Positions 18,258 to 26,729 of a stretch of DNA of 64,000 bases are shown in pieces. Each line of letters starts with the position of its first letter. The stretch's first letter is position 1. Origin of the DNA: Ramlibacter tataouinensis (lineage in GTDB: Bacteria > Pseudomonadota > Gammaproteobacteria > Burkholderiales > Burkholderiaceae_C); contig DIZF01000020.1 in assembly GCA_002427815.1 (NCBI GenBank), forward strand, positions 508 to 64,507, in the 5' to 3' direction. A program made the position numbers and the translations under genes. The notes below the pieces were generated by a model. That model made no database searches. It worked only from the letters and a program-made list of their open reading frames with translations, and was not told the origin of the DNA.

Positions 18258-19649
18258 ATGAACCAACTCGATAAGAAATCCCAAAGCTGGTCGGCCCTGT
18301 TTTCCGAGCCCATGAGCGAGTTGGTGCAACGCTACACCGCCAGCGTGTTTTTCGACAAGCGTCTGTGGCGCTCCGACATCGACGGGTCGCTGGCCCATGC
18401 CCGGATGCTGGCCGCGCAGGGGATCGTAACCGCCGCCGACCTGCAGGCGATCGAGGCGGGACTGGCCACCATCGCGCAGGAAATCGAGTCGGACCGGTTC
18501 GAGTGGAAGCTGGAGCTGGAGGACGTGCACCTGAACATCGAGGCCCGACTCACCCAGCTGGCGGGCGACGCCGGCAAGCGGCTGCACACCGGGCGCAGTC
18601 GCAACGACCAGGTCGCGACCGACGTCCGGCTGTGGCTGCGCGGCGAGATCGACCTGATCCTGGGTTTGCTGGCTGACCTGCAGCGCGCGCTGGTGGATCT
18701 GGGCGAGCGCAACGTTGAAGTGATCCTGCCCGGGTTCACCCACCTGCAGGTGGCCCAGCCGGTGAGTTTTGGCCACCACATGCTCGCCTATGTGGAGATG
18801 TTCAGCCGCGACACGGAACGGCTGGTCGAAGTGCGCCGGCGCGTCAACCGGCTGCCCCTGGGAGCGGCGGCGCTGGCCGGCACCAGCTATCCGCTGGACC
18901 GGGAAAGCGTGGCGCAGGCGCTTGGCATGGACGGGGTCTGCCAGAACTCGATCGACGCCGTGAGCGACCGCGACTTCGCGATCGAATTCACCGCCGCGGC
19001 CGCGCTGGCCATGGTCCACATCAGCCGCCTTTCCGAGGAACTGGTGCTCTGGATGAGCCAGAACTTCGGCTTCATCGGCATCGCGGACCGCTTCACCACC
19101 GGTTCGTCCATCATGCCGCAGAAGAAGAATCCGGACGTGCCGGAACTGGCGCGCGGCAAGACCGGCCGGGTGGTCGGCCATCTGATGGGGCTGATCACCC
19201 TGATGAAGGGCCAGCCGCTGGCCTACAACAAGGACAACCAGGAAGACAAGGAACCGCTGTTCGACACCGTCGACACCTTGAAGGACACGCTGCGCATCTT
19301 TGCCGAGATGGTGGGCGGCATCACCGTGCGACCCGAGGCCATGGAGAAGGCCGCGCTCAAAGGCTATGCCACCGCCACGGACCTGGCCGACTATCTGGTG
19401 AAGAAGGGTCTGCCGTTCCGGGACGCCCATGAAACCGTAGCCCACGCCGTGAAGGCCGCGATTGCGAGCCAGATGGACCTGTCCGAGCTGCCCCTGGCCG
19501 TGCTCCAGCAATTCAACCCGGCGATCGGCGAAGACGTTTACGGCGTGCTGTCGCTGCGCGGTTCGCTCAACGCGCGCGACGTGCTGGGCGGCACCGCGCC
19601 AGCGCAGGTGCGCGCGCAAATTGCAAGGCACCGCGCCCGGCTTGCTTGA
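18258..19649 (+). CDS. argH: Argininosuccinate lyase
   Basis: A 463-residue lyase for the last step of arginine synthesis, splitting argininosuccinate into arginine and fumarate. The superfamily signature GSSIMPQKKNPDVPE lies near residue 282, with TGRSRNDQVATD near 112 and the catalytic His region TFTHLQ-like GFTHLQVAQP near 160. Full length. The start has no obvious Shine-Dalgarno sequence. Divergent from the kinase gene; 90 bp spacer. Confidence 0.97.
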   Translation: MNQLDKKSQSWSALFSEPMSELVQRYTASVFFDKRLWRSDIDGSLAHARMLAAQGIVTAADLQAIEAGLATIAQEIESDRFEWKLELEDVHLNIEARLTQLAGDAGKRLHTGRSRNDQVATDVRLWLRGEIDLILGLLADLQRALVDLGERNVEVILPGFTHLQVAQPVSFGHHMLAYVEMFSRDTERLVEVRRRVNRLPLGAAALAGTSYPLDRESVAQALGMDGVCQNSIDAVSDRDFAIEFTAAAALAMVHISRLSEELVLWMSQNFGFIGIADRFTTGSSIMPQKKNPDVPELARGKTGRVVGHLMGLITLMKGQPLAYNKDNQEDKEPLFDTVDTLKDTLRIFAEMVGGITVRPEAMEKAALKGYATATDLADYLVKKGLPFRDAHETVAHAVKAAIASQMDLSELPLAVLQQFNPAIGEDVYGVLSLRGSLNARDVLGGTAPAQVRAQIARHRARLA

Positions 19650-19723
19650 AACGACCTGCTGCTCTCCCCCGGCAATGGCGGGGACCATCGAACGCGTTGA
19701 CCAGAAAAACAAAGGAGACATTG

Positions 19724-20707
19724 ATGACAAGCAATATGTACCGGATTGGCCGGCGAGCGATCCTGGTGGCCGGCGCCGCCGCTGCGTTGGCAGGCGCGGT
19801 GCAGGCGCAGCCCGCCTACCCGAATCGGCCGATCCGGATTCTGGTGGGGTTCTCGGCGGGTGGCGGCGTGGATGCCATGGCGCGGATGCTGGCGCCTCGC
19901 CTGGGCACCTTGCTGGGCCAACAGGTGGTGGTGGAAAACCGGGCGGGCGCAGCCGGACTGATCGCCGGGGACGTGGCGGCCAAGGCCGCACCCGACGGCT
20001 ACACCATGATGCTGGCCGACAGCTCGCTGCTGATCGCCCAGTACCTGCAGCCCAAGATGAGCTTCGACCCGATCAAGAGCTTTACGCCGGTGGCAAGCGT
20101 ATTCATGATGCCGCTGGCGATCATCGTCGGCAACGATTTCCCGGCCCGGACACCGCAGGAGTTCGTGGACCTGCTCAAGGCGAACCCCGCCAAATATTCA
20201 TTCGCGACCTCCGGTGTAGGCACGGTGCAGCACCTGGGTTTTGAAATGCTCAAGCGCCGCACCGGGACCTTCGTCGTGCATATCCCCTATCGCGGAGCCG
20301 CCCAAATCCTGCCGGATGTGATCGGTGGCGCTGTGCCCATCGGCGTGGTGAGCGTCAGCGCCGCCATCGCCCAGGCCAAAGCCGGCAAGCTGCGCGCACT
20401 GGCGCTCATGAATCCGGCCAAGATCCCGGGAGCGGAAGACATCCTCCCTCTTTCCGACGTGCTGCCGGGGTTCAGCGCGGTCCCGCGCCTGTTCCTGCTG
20501 GTGCCCACGGGCACGCCGCCGGCCATCGTGGAAAAACTCAGCGAGGCAACCCGGACCGTGATGGCGGCACCCGATATCGCCCAGGTCGCAGCGCAACAGG
20601 GGGCGGTGCCCGCTTTCATGCCCGCCGGTGCGCTGGCGGCCGACCTGCAATCGGAATCGGCGGCCTGGGCCCAGGTGATCCACGACCAGAAGATCAGCGC
20701 CCAGTAA
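19724..20707 (+). CDS. Bug/TctC-type periplasmic solute-binding protein
   Basis: A 327-residue tripartite tricarboxylate receptor-family protein. A signal peptide with IGRRAILVAGAAAALAG and a cleavage site after VQAQ (about residue 28) is followed by the family start YPNRPIRILVGFSAGGGVD and later GTVQHLGFEML. Bug proteins are hugely expanded in Burkholderiales and bind carboxylates or aromatic acids; no TctA/TctB membrane partners are adjacent. AAAGGAGACA gives a strong ribosome binding site for this ATG. Followed after 27 bp by the alpha-hydroxy-acid dehydrogenase, suggesting a 2-hydroxy acid ligand. Confidence 0.9.
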   Translation: MTSNMYRIGRRAILVAGAAAALAGAVQAQPAYPNRPIRILVGFSAGGGVDAMARMLAPRLGTLLGQQVVVENRAGAAGLIAGDVAAKAAPDGYTMMLADSSLLIAQYLQPKMSFDPIKSFTPVASVFMMPLAIIVGNDFPARTPQEFVDLLKANPAKYSFATSGVGTVQHLGFEMLKRRTGTFVVHIPYRGAAQILPDVIGGAVPIGVVSVSAAIAQAKAGKLRALALMNPAKIPGAEDILPLSDVLPGFSAVPRLFLLVPTGTPPAIVEKLSEATRTVMAAPDIAQVAAQQGAVPAFMPAGALAADLQSESAAWAQVIHDQKISAQ

Positions 20708-20734
20708 GCCGATAACCAGAAGGAGAGAGAACCC

Positions 20735-21883
20735 ATGCCCGTCATCACCAACATCGAAGACCTGCGGGTCCTGGCAAAAAAGCGCGTGCCGCGCATGTTC
20801 TACGATTATGCCGACTGCGGCTCCTGGACCGAAGGCACCTATCGGGCCAACGAAGCCGATTTCGACAAGATCCTGTTTCGCCAGCGGGTGGCCATCAACC
20901 TGGAAAACCGCAGCACCCGCACAACGATGATCGACCAGGAGGTGGCGATGCCGGTGGCCATCGCGCCGGTCGGCCTGACCGGCATGCAGCATGCTGACGG
21001 TGAAATCCTCACGGCCCTGGCGGCCAAGAAGTTCGGCATCCCGTTCACGCTGTCGACCATGAGCATCTGCTCGATCGAGGACGTGGCGCAGGCCACCGGC
21101 AACCATCCGTTCTGGTTCCAGCTGTACGTGATGAAGGACCGCGACTTCATCGAGCGCCTGATCGACCGCGCCAAGGCGGCGCATTGCTCGGCCCTGATGC
21201 TGACGCTGGATCTGCAGATCCTGGGCCAGCGTCACAAGGACCTGAAGAACGGCCTGTCAGCGCCACCCAAGCTCACCCTGCCCAACATCCTGAACATGAT
21301 GACCAAGCCGCGTTGGGGCCTGGGCATGCTGGGCACTTCCAGGCGCGAGTTCCGCAACATCGTCGGCCACGTCAAGGGCGTCGAGAACATGGGGTCGCTC
21401 TCGGAGTGGACTTCCAGGCAGTTCGATCCGGCCCTGTCCTGGAACGACGTCGAATGGATCAAGAAGCGCTGGGGCGGCAAGCTGATCCTCAAAGGCATCC
21501 AGGACCCAGAGGACGCCCGCTTGGCCGTCGAGAGCGGCGCGGACGCGCTGATCGTGTCCAACCATGGCGGGCGCCAGCTCGACGGCGCCGCTTCGTCCAT
21601 CTCGGCACTGCCGGAAATCGTGGACACCGTGGGCAGCCGCATCGAGGTGCACATGGACGGCGGCATCCGGTCGGGCCAGCACGTTCTGAAAGCCATGGCT
21701 CTGGGTGCCAAGGGAACCTACATCGGCCGGGCCTTCGTTTACGGTCTGGGGGCCATGGGCGAGCAAGGCGTCACCAAGGCGCTGGAGATCATCCAGAAGG
21801 AGCTGGACCTTTCGATGGCCTTCTGCGGTCGCACCGATATCCGGTCGGTGGACAAGGGCATCCTGCTGCCCGGATCGTACTGA
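20735..21883 (+). CDS. FMN-dependent alpha-hydroxy-acid dehydrogenase/oxidase (LldD family)
   Basis: A 382-residue TIM-barrel flavoenzyme that oxidises 2-hydroxy acids such as lactate, glycolate or mandelate. The active-site signature SNHGGRQLDGA near residue 270 carries the catalytic His and Arg; DGGIRSGQHVLKAMALGA binds FMN phosphate; the N-terminal MFYDYADCGSWTEGTY is typical. Ribosome binding site AAGGAGAG. Cytoplasmic or membrane-associated; electron acceptor unknown. Likely in one operon with the upstream Bug receptor. Which hydroxy acid it uses cannot be read from the sequence. Confidence 0.9.
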   Translation: MPVITNIEDLRVLAKKRVPRMFYDYADCGSWTEGTYRANEADFDKILFRQRVAINLENRSTRTTMIDQEVAMPVAIAPVGLTGMQHADGEILTALAAKKFGIPFTLSTMSICSIEDVAQATGNHPFWFQLYVMKDRDFIERLIDRAKAAHCSALMLTLDLQILGQRHKDLKNGLSAPPKLTLPNILNMMTKPRWGLGMLGTSRREFRNIVGHVKGVENMGSLSEWTSRQFDPALSWNDVEWIKKRWGGKLILKGIQDPEDARLAVESGADALIVSNHGGRQLDGAASSISALPEIVDTVGSRIEVHMDGGIRSGQHVLKAMALGAKGTYIGRAFVYGLGAMGEQGVTKALEIIQKELDLSMAFCGRTDIRSVDKGILLPGSY

Positions 21884-21899
21884 GGCCGCCGGGACCGGT

Positions 21900-21924
21900 C
21901 GGCGTGCGGGGCAGTCGCACGCCG
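21900..21924 (+). terminator. Hairpin downstream of the hydroxy-acid dehydrogenase gene
   Basis: Perfect 9-bp stem CGGCGTGCG/CGCACGCCG around a 7-nt loop, 16 bp after the stop codon. No U-run follows, so it is at best a weak or Rho-assisted terminator, or it protects the mRNA 3' end. It separates the Bug/dehydrogenase unit from dinB. Confidence 0.4.
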
Positions 21925-21973
21925 GGCTGATACACCGGGCGCCGTTGCGTCGCGACCAAGCAAAATCCGGGTT

Positions 21974-23221
21974 GTGACCGCCCTGCGCCGCATCGCCCAC
22001 CTCGACATGGATGCTTTCTTCGCCTCCGTGGAGCTGCTGCGCTACCCGCAGCTCAAAGGCCTGCCCGTGGTGATCGGTGGCGGGCGCCGCACGGCGGACG
22101 ATCGGGTGCTGCAACGCCATGCGGGCCTGCCCTTGAGCGAGATCCCGGCTTCCGCGTTCCCCCTGCTGCGCGACTATGTTGGCCGCGGCGTGATCACAAC
22201 CGCCACCTATCCCGCCCGCCAGTTCGGTGTCGGGTCGGCGATGGGCATGATGAAGGCTGCCAAACTGTGCCCCCAGGCGATCGTGCTGCCGGTGGATTTC
22301 GACGAGGTGCGCACGTATTCGCGACGGTTCAAGAGCACCATCGCGGAGATCGCGCCGGTGGTGGAAGACCGCGGCGTGGACGAGGTGTACATCGATTTCA
22401 CCGAGGTGCCCGGGGGACAGCGCGAAGGCGGGCGGGCCCTGGCCCGCCTGATCCAGCGGGCCATTTTCGAGAACACCGCCCTGACCTGTTCGATCGGCGT
22501 GGCGCCCAACAAGCTGCTCGCCAAGATGGCCAGCGAGTTCGACAAGCCCAACGGCATCTCGATCGTTTACGAGGCCGACGTGCAGACCCGGATCTGGCCG
22601 CTGCCGGTGCGCAAGATCAACGGCATCGGCCCCAAGGCCGAGCTCAAACTCGCGAAGCTGCACCTGCACACAATAGCCGACATCGCTTCGCAGTCGCGCG
22701 ACTGGCTGATCGACAATTTCGGCATGGCGACGGGGGCCTGGCTGCACGATGCCGCGTGGGGACGTGACAACCGGCCCGTCGTCACGGAAAGCGAACCCGT
22801 GTCGATGAGCCGCGAAACCACCTTCGAACGCGACCTGCACCCGGTGCGCGATCGCGCGGAATTGGGCGCCGTCTTCACCGACCTGTGCGTCAAGGTCGCC
22901 GGCGACCTGCAGCGCAAGGGTTATGTCGGCAAGACCATCGGCATCAAGCTGCGTTACGACGACTTCCAGATCGCCACCCGCGACCAGACCATCGACCATT
23001 TCACGGCCGACGCGACCACCATCCGGCAGATTGCCGGCCAGTGCCTCAAGCGGGTCGACCTGAGCCGTCGCCTGCGCCTGCTCGGTGTGCGGGTGGGCAA
23101 GCTGGCGAAGGCCGGTTCGGCGCCAGCGACGCAGATTGCCGATCAGCCTGGCGCAGGGGCGCCGCGCGCGCCGTCCGGGTCTGCACCCGAAGTCAATCTC
23201 GATCTGTTCGAGCGATCCTGA
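21974..23221 (+). CDS. dinB: DNA polymerase IV (Y family) with an N-terminal insertion
   Basis: A 415-residue translesion polymerase. Catalytic acidic residues are Asp11 (HLDMDAFFASVE, including the steric-gate aromatic) and Asp136-Glu137 (GVDEVYIDF). Palm, thumb (CSIGVAPNKLLAKMAS), helix-hairpin-helix (KINGIGPKAELKL) and little-finger parts are present. About residues 38-70 form an insertion between VVIGGG and RGVITTATYPAR, where E. coli DinB has only a few residues. GTG start at 21974. I see no LexA-type operator in the 90 bp upstream, so SOS control is not evident. Confidence 0.93.
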   Translation: MTALRRIAHLDMDAFFASVELLRYPQLKGLPVVIGGGRRTADDRVLQRHAGLPLSEIPASAFPLLRDYVGRGVITTATYPARQFGVGSAMGMMKAAKLCPQAIVLPVDFDEVRTYSRRFKSTIAEIAPVVEDRGVDEVYIDFTEVPGGQREGGRALARLIQRAIFENTALTCSIGVAPNKLLAKMASEFDKPNGISIVYEADVQTRIWPLPVRKINGIGPKAELKLAKLHLHTIADIASQSRDWLIDNFGMATGAWLHDAAWGRDNRPVVTESEPVSMSRETTFERDLHPVRDRAELGAVFTDLCVKVAGDLQRKGYVGKTIGIKLRYDDFQIATRDQTIDHFTADATTIRQIAGQCLKRVDLSRRLRLLGVRVGKLAKAGSAPATQIADQPGAGAPRAPSGSAPEVNLDLFERS

Positions 23222-23324
23222 CCACCATGTCGCGCAGTTGCCATCCGCTTGCGGCTGCCGGCGCTACATTGGCGATCCGGTTGCCGCTTGGCGACGGCCG
23301 TTTGCCCGCCACCGAGGAATCTGC

Positions 23325-24155
23325 ATGCATTGTTTCAGCCTGACCCAGCAGGACCAAGTCGCCCACCTTGTGCTCAACCGCCCGGAGGCGATGAACACCA
23401 TGCACCCGGGGTTCTGGCGCGAGCTCGATGAGGTCCTGACGCAGCTGCACCGTGATGGCCAGGCCCGGGCGCTGGTCATTTCCTCGACCGGCAAGCACTT
23501 CAGCGCCGGCATGGCGCTGGAGACTTTCGGCGGCGCGATCGCGATGGACGATCGCACGCCCGAAGGCCGCAGCGCCATGTTCGACCTGCTGACCGGGATG
23601 CAGGCGACTTTCACCAAGCTCGAGACGCTGCGCATTCCGGTCATTGCCGCGATCCAGGGCGGGTGCATCGGCGGCGCCGTGGACATGGTGACGGCCTGCT
23701 GCATCCGCTACGCCACCGCGGATGCGTTCTTCTGCATCCAGGAAATCAACATCGGCATGGTCGCCGACGTCGGGACCCTGCAGCGGCTGCCCAAGCTGAT
23801 CCCGCTGGGCGTGGTCAAGGAACTGGCCTACACCGGCCGGCGCCTGCCGGCGGCCAAGGCGCTCGCCTATGGCCTGGTGAACGAGGTGTTCGACTCGCAG
23901 GAAGCCATGGTGGCGGCCGCTCTGCAGTGCGCGCGCGAGATCGCAGCCAAGCCGCCGGTGGCGATCTGGGGCACCAAGCACGTCATCCACTATGCACGCG
24001 ACCATTCGGTCGACGATGCGCTCAGGCAGATGGGCTGGGTCCAGGGCGCGATCTGGAGCAATGAACATGTGCGCGAGGCCGTGACGGCCATGAAGCAGAA
24101 ACGCGCCGGCGCATTTCCCGATCTGGCGAAGCTGGGGCCGTTCCGCGACCTTTGA
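23325..24155 (+). CDS. Enoyl-CoA hydratase/isomerase family protein
   Basis: A 276-residue crotonase-fold protein. The oxyanion-hole segments are SSTGKHFSAGMAL and the IQGGCIGGAVDMVTACCIRYA stretch (read here in parts); the second catalytic Glu position is in EINIGMVADVGTLQRLP, where an Asp (VADVG) matches dienoyl-CoA isomerase-like members (ECH1 type). It may therefore isomerise 3,5-dienoyl-CoA rather than hydrate enoyl-CoA. The ATG at 23325 follows GAGGAA with good spacing and is preferred over a longer frame overlapping dinB. Converges with queF. Confidence 0.85.
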   Translation: MHCFSLTQQDQVAHLVLNRPEAMNTMHPGFWRELDEVLTQLHRDGQARALVISSTGKHFSAGMALETFGGAIAMDDRTPEGRSAMFDLLTGMQATFTKLETLRIPVIAAIQGGCIGGAVDMVTACCIRYATADAFFCIQEINIGMVADVGTLQRLPKLIPLGVVKELAYTGRRLPAAKALAYGLVNEVFDSQEAMVAAALQCAREIAAKPPVAIWGTKHVIHYARDHSVDDALRQMGWVQGAIWSNEHVREAVTAMKQKRAGAFPDLAKLGPFRDL

Positions 24156-24188
24156 ACCCGATCAGCGCCTGCGCGCAGCGTCGGACTT

Positions 24189-24205
24189 GGACCCCATGGG
24201 GGTCC
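24189..24205. terminator. Hairpin between convergent genes
   Basis: GGACCCC-atg-GGGGTCC, a 7-bp stem with a 3-nt loop in the short gap between the enoyl-CoA hydratase-like gene (+) and queF (-). Only TT follows on the + strand and no T-run on the other, so activity as an intrinsic terminator is uncertain. Confidence 0.35.
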
Positions 24206-24206
24206 T

Positions 24207-25055
24207 TCACTGCCGCGCGGTCCTGACGTTCGCCGGCACAGCCAGCGGGTGGCTGGTGCGGAAGGGATTGATGTCCAGGCCGCCGCGCCGGGTGTAGCGG
24301 GCATACACGGCCAGCTTGGCCGGCTTGCAGCGCTGCCAGACGTCCACGAAGATACGCTCGACGCAGTGCTCGTGGAATTCGTTGTGATTGCGAAAACTCA
24401 CCAGGTAGCGCAACAGGCCGCCCTGGTCGATCTGCGGTCCGCTGTAGTGGATTTGCACACTGCCCCAATCGGGCTGGCCTGTGACCGGGCAATTGCTCTT
24501 GAGAAGGTTGCTGGTCAGCACCTCTTCCACCGGCTTCTCGTCCGCCGCGGCCGTAAGCAGGTCGGGTGCGGGCGTGTACCGGGTGCATTCGATGTCCAGA
24601 CGGTCCAGGCTCAGGCCGCCCAGTTCCTGCACGCGCTCGCGGTCGAACTCGTCGGGCAGCAGCAGCCGCACCCCCACCGAGGACTGGGTCGCGGCGCCAC
24701 GCCATACGGCCTCGCTCACGTCGGCACGGATGCGCGCGCGGACCTCGTCGGCGGAAGCAAACGAGCTGTTGCTGAAGCTGTTGATGTAGAGCTTGAAGGA
24801 CTTGCTCTCGGCCAGGTTGGGCGTTTCGCAAGGCACGGTGATGTGGGCGATCGCCACCTGGGGCTTGCCGCGCGGCGTGAGCCAGCTCAGCTCGAAAGCG
24901 CTCCATAGATCCGCGCCGAGAAAAGGCACGGCGCCGTGCAGGCCAAGTTCCGCCCGCTTGGGCCAGCGCGAGATCGGGAACAGCAACGACGGGTCGTACC
25001 GGTCCACGTAAGGCGCAGGCTTGCCCAGCAGCGAATGTTCCGGCAGATTGGTCAT
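24207..25055 (-). CDS. queF: NADPH-dependent 7-cyano-7-deazaguanine reductase (long form)
   Basis: A 282-residue QueF that reduces preQ0 to preQ1 for queuosine synthesis. It is the long, two-half T-fold type, as in E. coli (also 282 residues). The catalytic Cys is in SNCPVTGQPDWG near residue 190, followed by the conserved Asp; substrate-binding FHEHCVERIFVD near 229 and the C-terminal RRGGLDINPFR are present. Last gene of a - strand run, 20 bp after the oxygenase gene. No other queuosine genes are in the window. Confidence 0.96.
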   Translation of the reverse strand: MTNLPEHSLLGKPAPYVDRYDPSLLFPISRWPKRAELGLHGAVPFLGADLWSAFELSWLTPRGKPQVAIAHITVPCETPNLAESKSFKLYINSFSNSSFASADEVRARIRADVSEAVWRGAATQSSVGVRLLLPDEFDRERVQELGGLSLDRLDIECTRYTPAPDLLTAAADEKPVEEVLTSNLLKSNCPVTGQPDWGSVQIHYSGPQIDQGGLLRYLVSFRNHNEFHEHCVERIFVDVWQRCKPAKLAVYARYTRRGGLDINPFRTSHPLAVPANVRTARQ

Positions 25056-25075
25056 CGCTCAGTGCACACCGGCAT

Positions 25076-25939
25076 TCAGGCGAAGCGCCGTTCGCGCAGC
25101 CACTTGGTCGCGATCCATTTTTCGCCCGCCAGCACCGGGGAGCCGCCGTGCAGCGTCCGCGTCGACGGATGCGGCCGCTCGTAAGTGAAGAACACCGCGT
25201 TGCCGCGTTTGGGCGCGACCTCGAGGTGGACGTCGGGAAAGACCGTGCCGCCGCCCTTTTCCGGCTCGTCCAGGTACATCACCAGCGTGCCGACGCGCTG
25301 GCCGCCGCGCTGGAGGATGCTCGGCGTGCCGGGCTGGGCCGGGTCGAAATAATCGTAATGCGGCTTGTACTCGGTACCGGGGCGATAGTGCAGGATCTGC
25401 AGCCCTTCGCCATTCTCCTGCGGCCAGTTGACCAGCCGCGCAATGCGCGCCTCGATACGCCGCACCAGTTCGTTCTCTGCGCGCTGGAAGAACATGCCGT
25501 TGCTGGTGCGGTCGGCATTGATTTCTTCTCCTCCCGTGTCGGTGTCGACTGTCAGCGAGCGGGCCAGCCGCGGCTTGGCCAGTTCGATCAGCGCCTCGCA
25601 TTCCTCATCCGACAACAGCCCGCCGAAAACCACCACGCGCGGGTCGTACATCGTCTGCAGGACGCAGACCTGGCGGTCGCCGGCGTCGAGGTACAGCGGC
25701 GATTCATCCAGGTTGGGGTTGGGGACCCGAAGTGCCGGCGGCAGGCCTTGCTGCACCGCTTTTTCCTCCAGGTGGCTGCGCAATGTGCTTTCCAGCGCAT
25801 CGACGGCCACGTCCTCCTGCCACCCGGAAGCCAGCATAGCCTTCACCACCGCTTCGGCGCTGTGCCCGGCTTCGGCCTGTTCGACGATCCACTGCCGCAG
25901 CTGCGGCGTCACCTGCTGGGTCTGTTGTGTCGTGCTCAT
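25076..25939 (-). CDS. 2-oxoglutarate/Fe(II) oxygenase, prolyl 4-hydroxylase family
   Basis: A 287-residue protein with a C-terminal P4Hc domain (about 95-285). The iron and cosubstrate ligands are visible: His and Asp in YKPHYDYFDP, the distal His in TRTLHGGSPV and Lys in GEKWIATKW. The N-terminal 55 residues form a small helical, UBA-like segment (QWIVEQAEAGHSAEAVVKAM). Bacterial relatives hydroxylate proline in target proteins; the target here is unknown. The ATG at 25939 overlaps the yaaA stop (ATGA), which fixes the start. Confidence 0.9.
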   Translation of the reverse strand: MSTTQQTQQVTPQLRQWIVEQAEAGHSAEAVVKAMLASGWQEDVAVDALESTLRSHLEEKAVQQGLPPALRVPNPNLDESPLYLDAGDRQVCVLQTMYDPRVVVFGGLLSDEECEALIELAKPRLARSLTVDTDTGGEEINADRTSNGMFFQRAENELVRRIEARIARLVNWPQENGEGLQILHYRPGTEYKPHYDYFDPAQPGTPSILQRGGQRVGTLVMYLDEPEKGGGTVFPDVHLEVAPKRGNAVFFTYERPHPSTRTLHGGSPVLAGEKWIATKWLRERRFA

Positions 25940-26712
25940 TGTTCCATCCTGCGCCTGAACACCATCCGGTCGCCCCGGGACGCGTCCGGATCGAACGCAT
26001 AGCCCTCCCGGTTGAAATCCTGGAGCTTGCGCGGCGTGGCTATGCGTCGCTCGATGGCATACCGGGCCATCAGGCCCCGGGCCTTCTTGGCGGCGAAACT
26101 GATGATCTTGTAGCCACCGCCTTTCCACTCCTCGAACACGCAGTCGATGACCCGGCCCTTGAGCACCTGGCGGTCCACCGCCCTCGCGTATTCCTGCGAA
26201 GCCAGGTTCACCACCACCGGGGTCTTGTCGGCCGCCAGCCTCCGGTTCAGGTAGCCGGCAATTCGCGTGCCCCAGAACTGGTAAAGACTGGCCGCGCGCC
26301 CCACCTCCAGCGAGGTGCCCATCTCCAGCCGATAGGGCTGCATCCAGTCCAGCGGTCGCAGCACGCCGTACAAACCGCTGAGGATGCAGAGGTGCTCCTG
26401 CGCCCATTCCAGGTCGGCGCTCGCCAGCGTCCCGGCCTTCAGGCCACCGTAGACATCGCCGTTGAACGCCAGCACGGCCTGTTTCGAATTACCGGCCGTG
26501 AACCGGGACGACCATGCCTGGTAACGGGCCACGTTGAGGGTGGCCAGGGCGTCGCTCACGCCCATCAGCTGGGCCACCTGGCCCGGGGTCATTTGCCGCA
26601 ATACCCCGATCAGCTCGGCCGATTGCGGGGCGAAATGGGGCCGGGTATGCGGCAAATCCCCGGCGGGTGTGTCGAAATCGAGCGTTTTCGCGGGCGACAG
26701 CAGGTACAGCAT
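25936..26712 (-). CDS. yaaA: Peroxide stress protein YaaA
   Basis: A 258-residue member of the YaaA/DUF328 family. In E. coli YaaA limits intracellular free iron during H2O2 stress and binds DNA. The start MLYLLSPAKTLDFD is characteristic, with GDVYGGLKA, LCILSGLYGVLRPLD and the C-terminal FNREGYAFDPD also typical. Full length. Sits 17 bp after the small membrane-protein gene and is translationally coupled to the oxygenase gene; both could serve oxidative or iron stress, which is inference. Confidence 0.94.
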   Translation of the reverse strand: MLYLLSPAKTLDFDTPAGDLPHTRPHFAPQSAELIGVLRQMTPGQVAQLMGVSDALATLNVARYQAWSSRFTAGNSKQAVLAFNGDVYGGLKAGTLASADLEWAQEHLCILSGLYGVLRPLDWMQPYRLEMGTSLEVGRAASLYQFWGTRIAGYLNRRLAADKTPVVVNLASQEYARAVDRQVLKGRVIDCVFEEWKGGGYKIISFAAKKARGLMARYAIERRIATPRKLQDFNREGYAFDPDASRGDRMVFRRRMEQ

Positions 26713-26729
26713 GGCGGCAATTATCCGGT

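Noticed and set aside
21884..21973. LexA operator upstream of dinB
   Set aside because: No CTG-N10-CAG type site was found in the spacer.
23270..23285. TGGCGA-N5-TTGCC upstream of the enoyl-CoA hydratase-like gene as a sigma-54 promoter
   Set aside because: Spacing is right but two -24 positions and the final W mismatch; it also lies in a GC-rich stretch where chance hits are likely.
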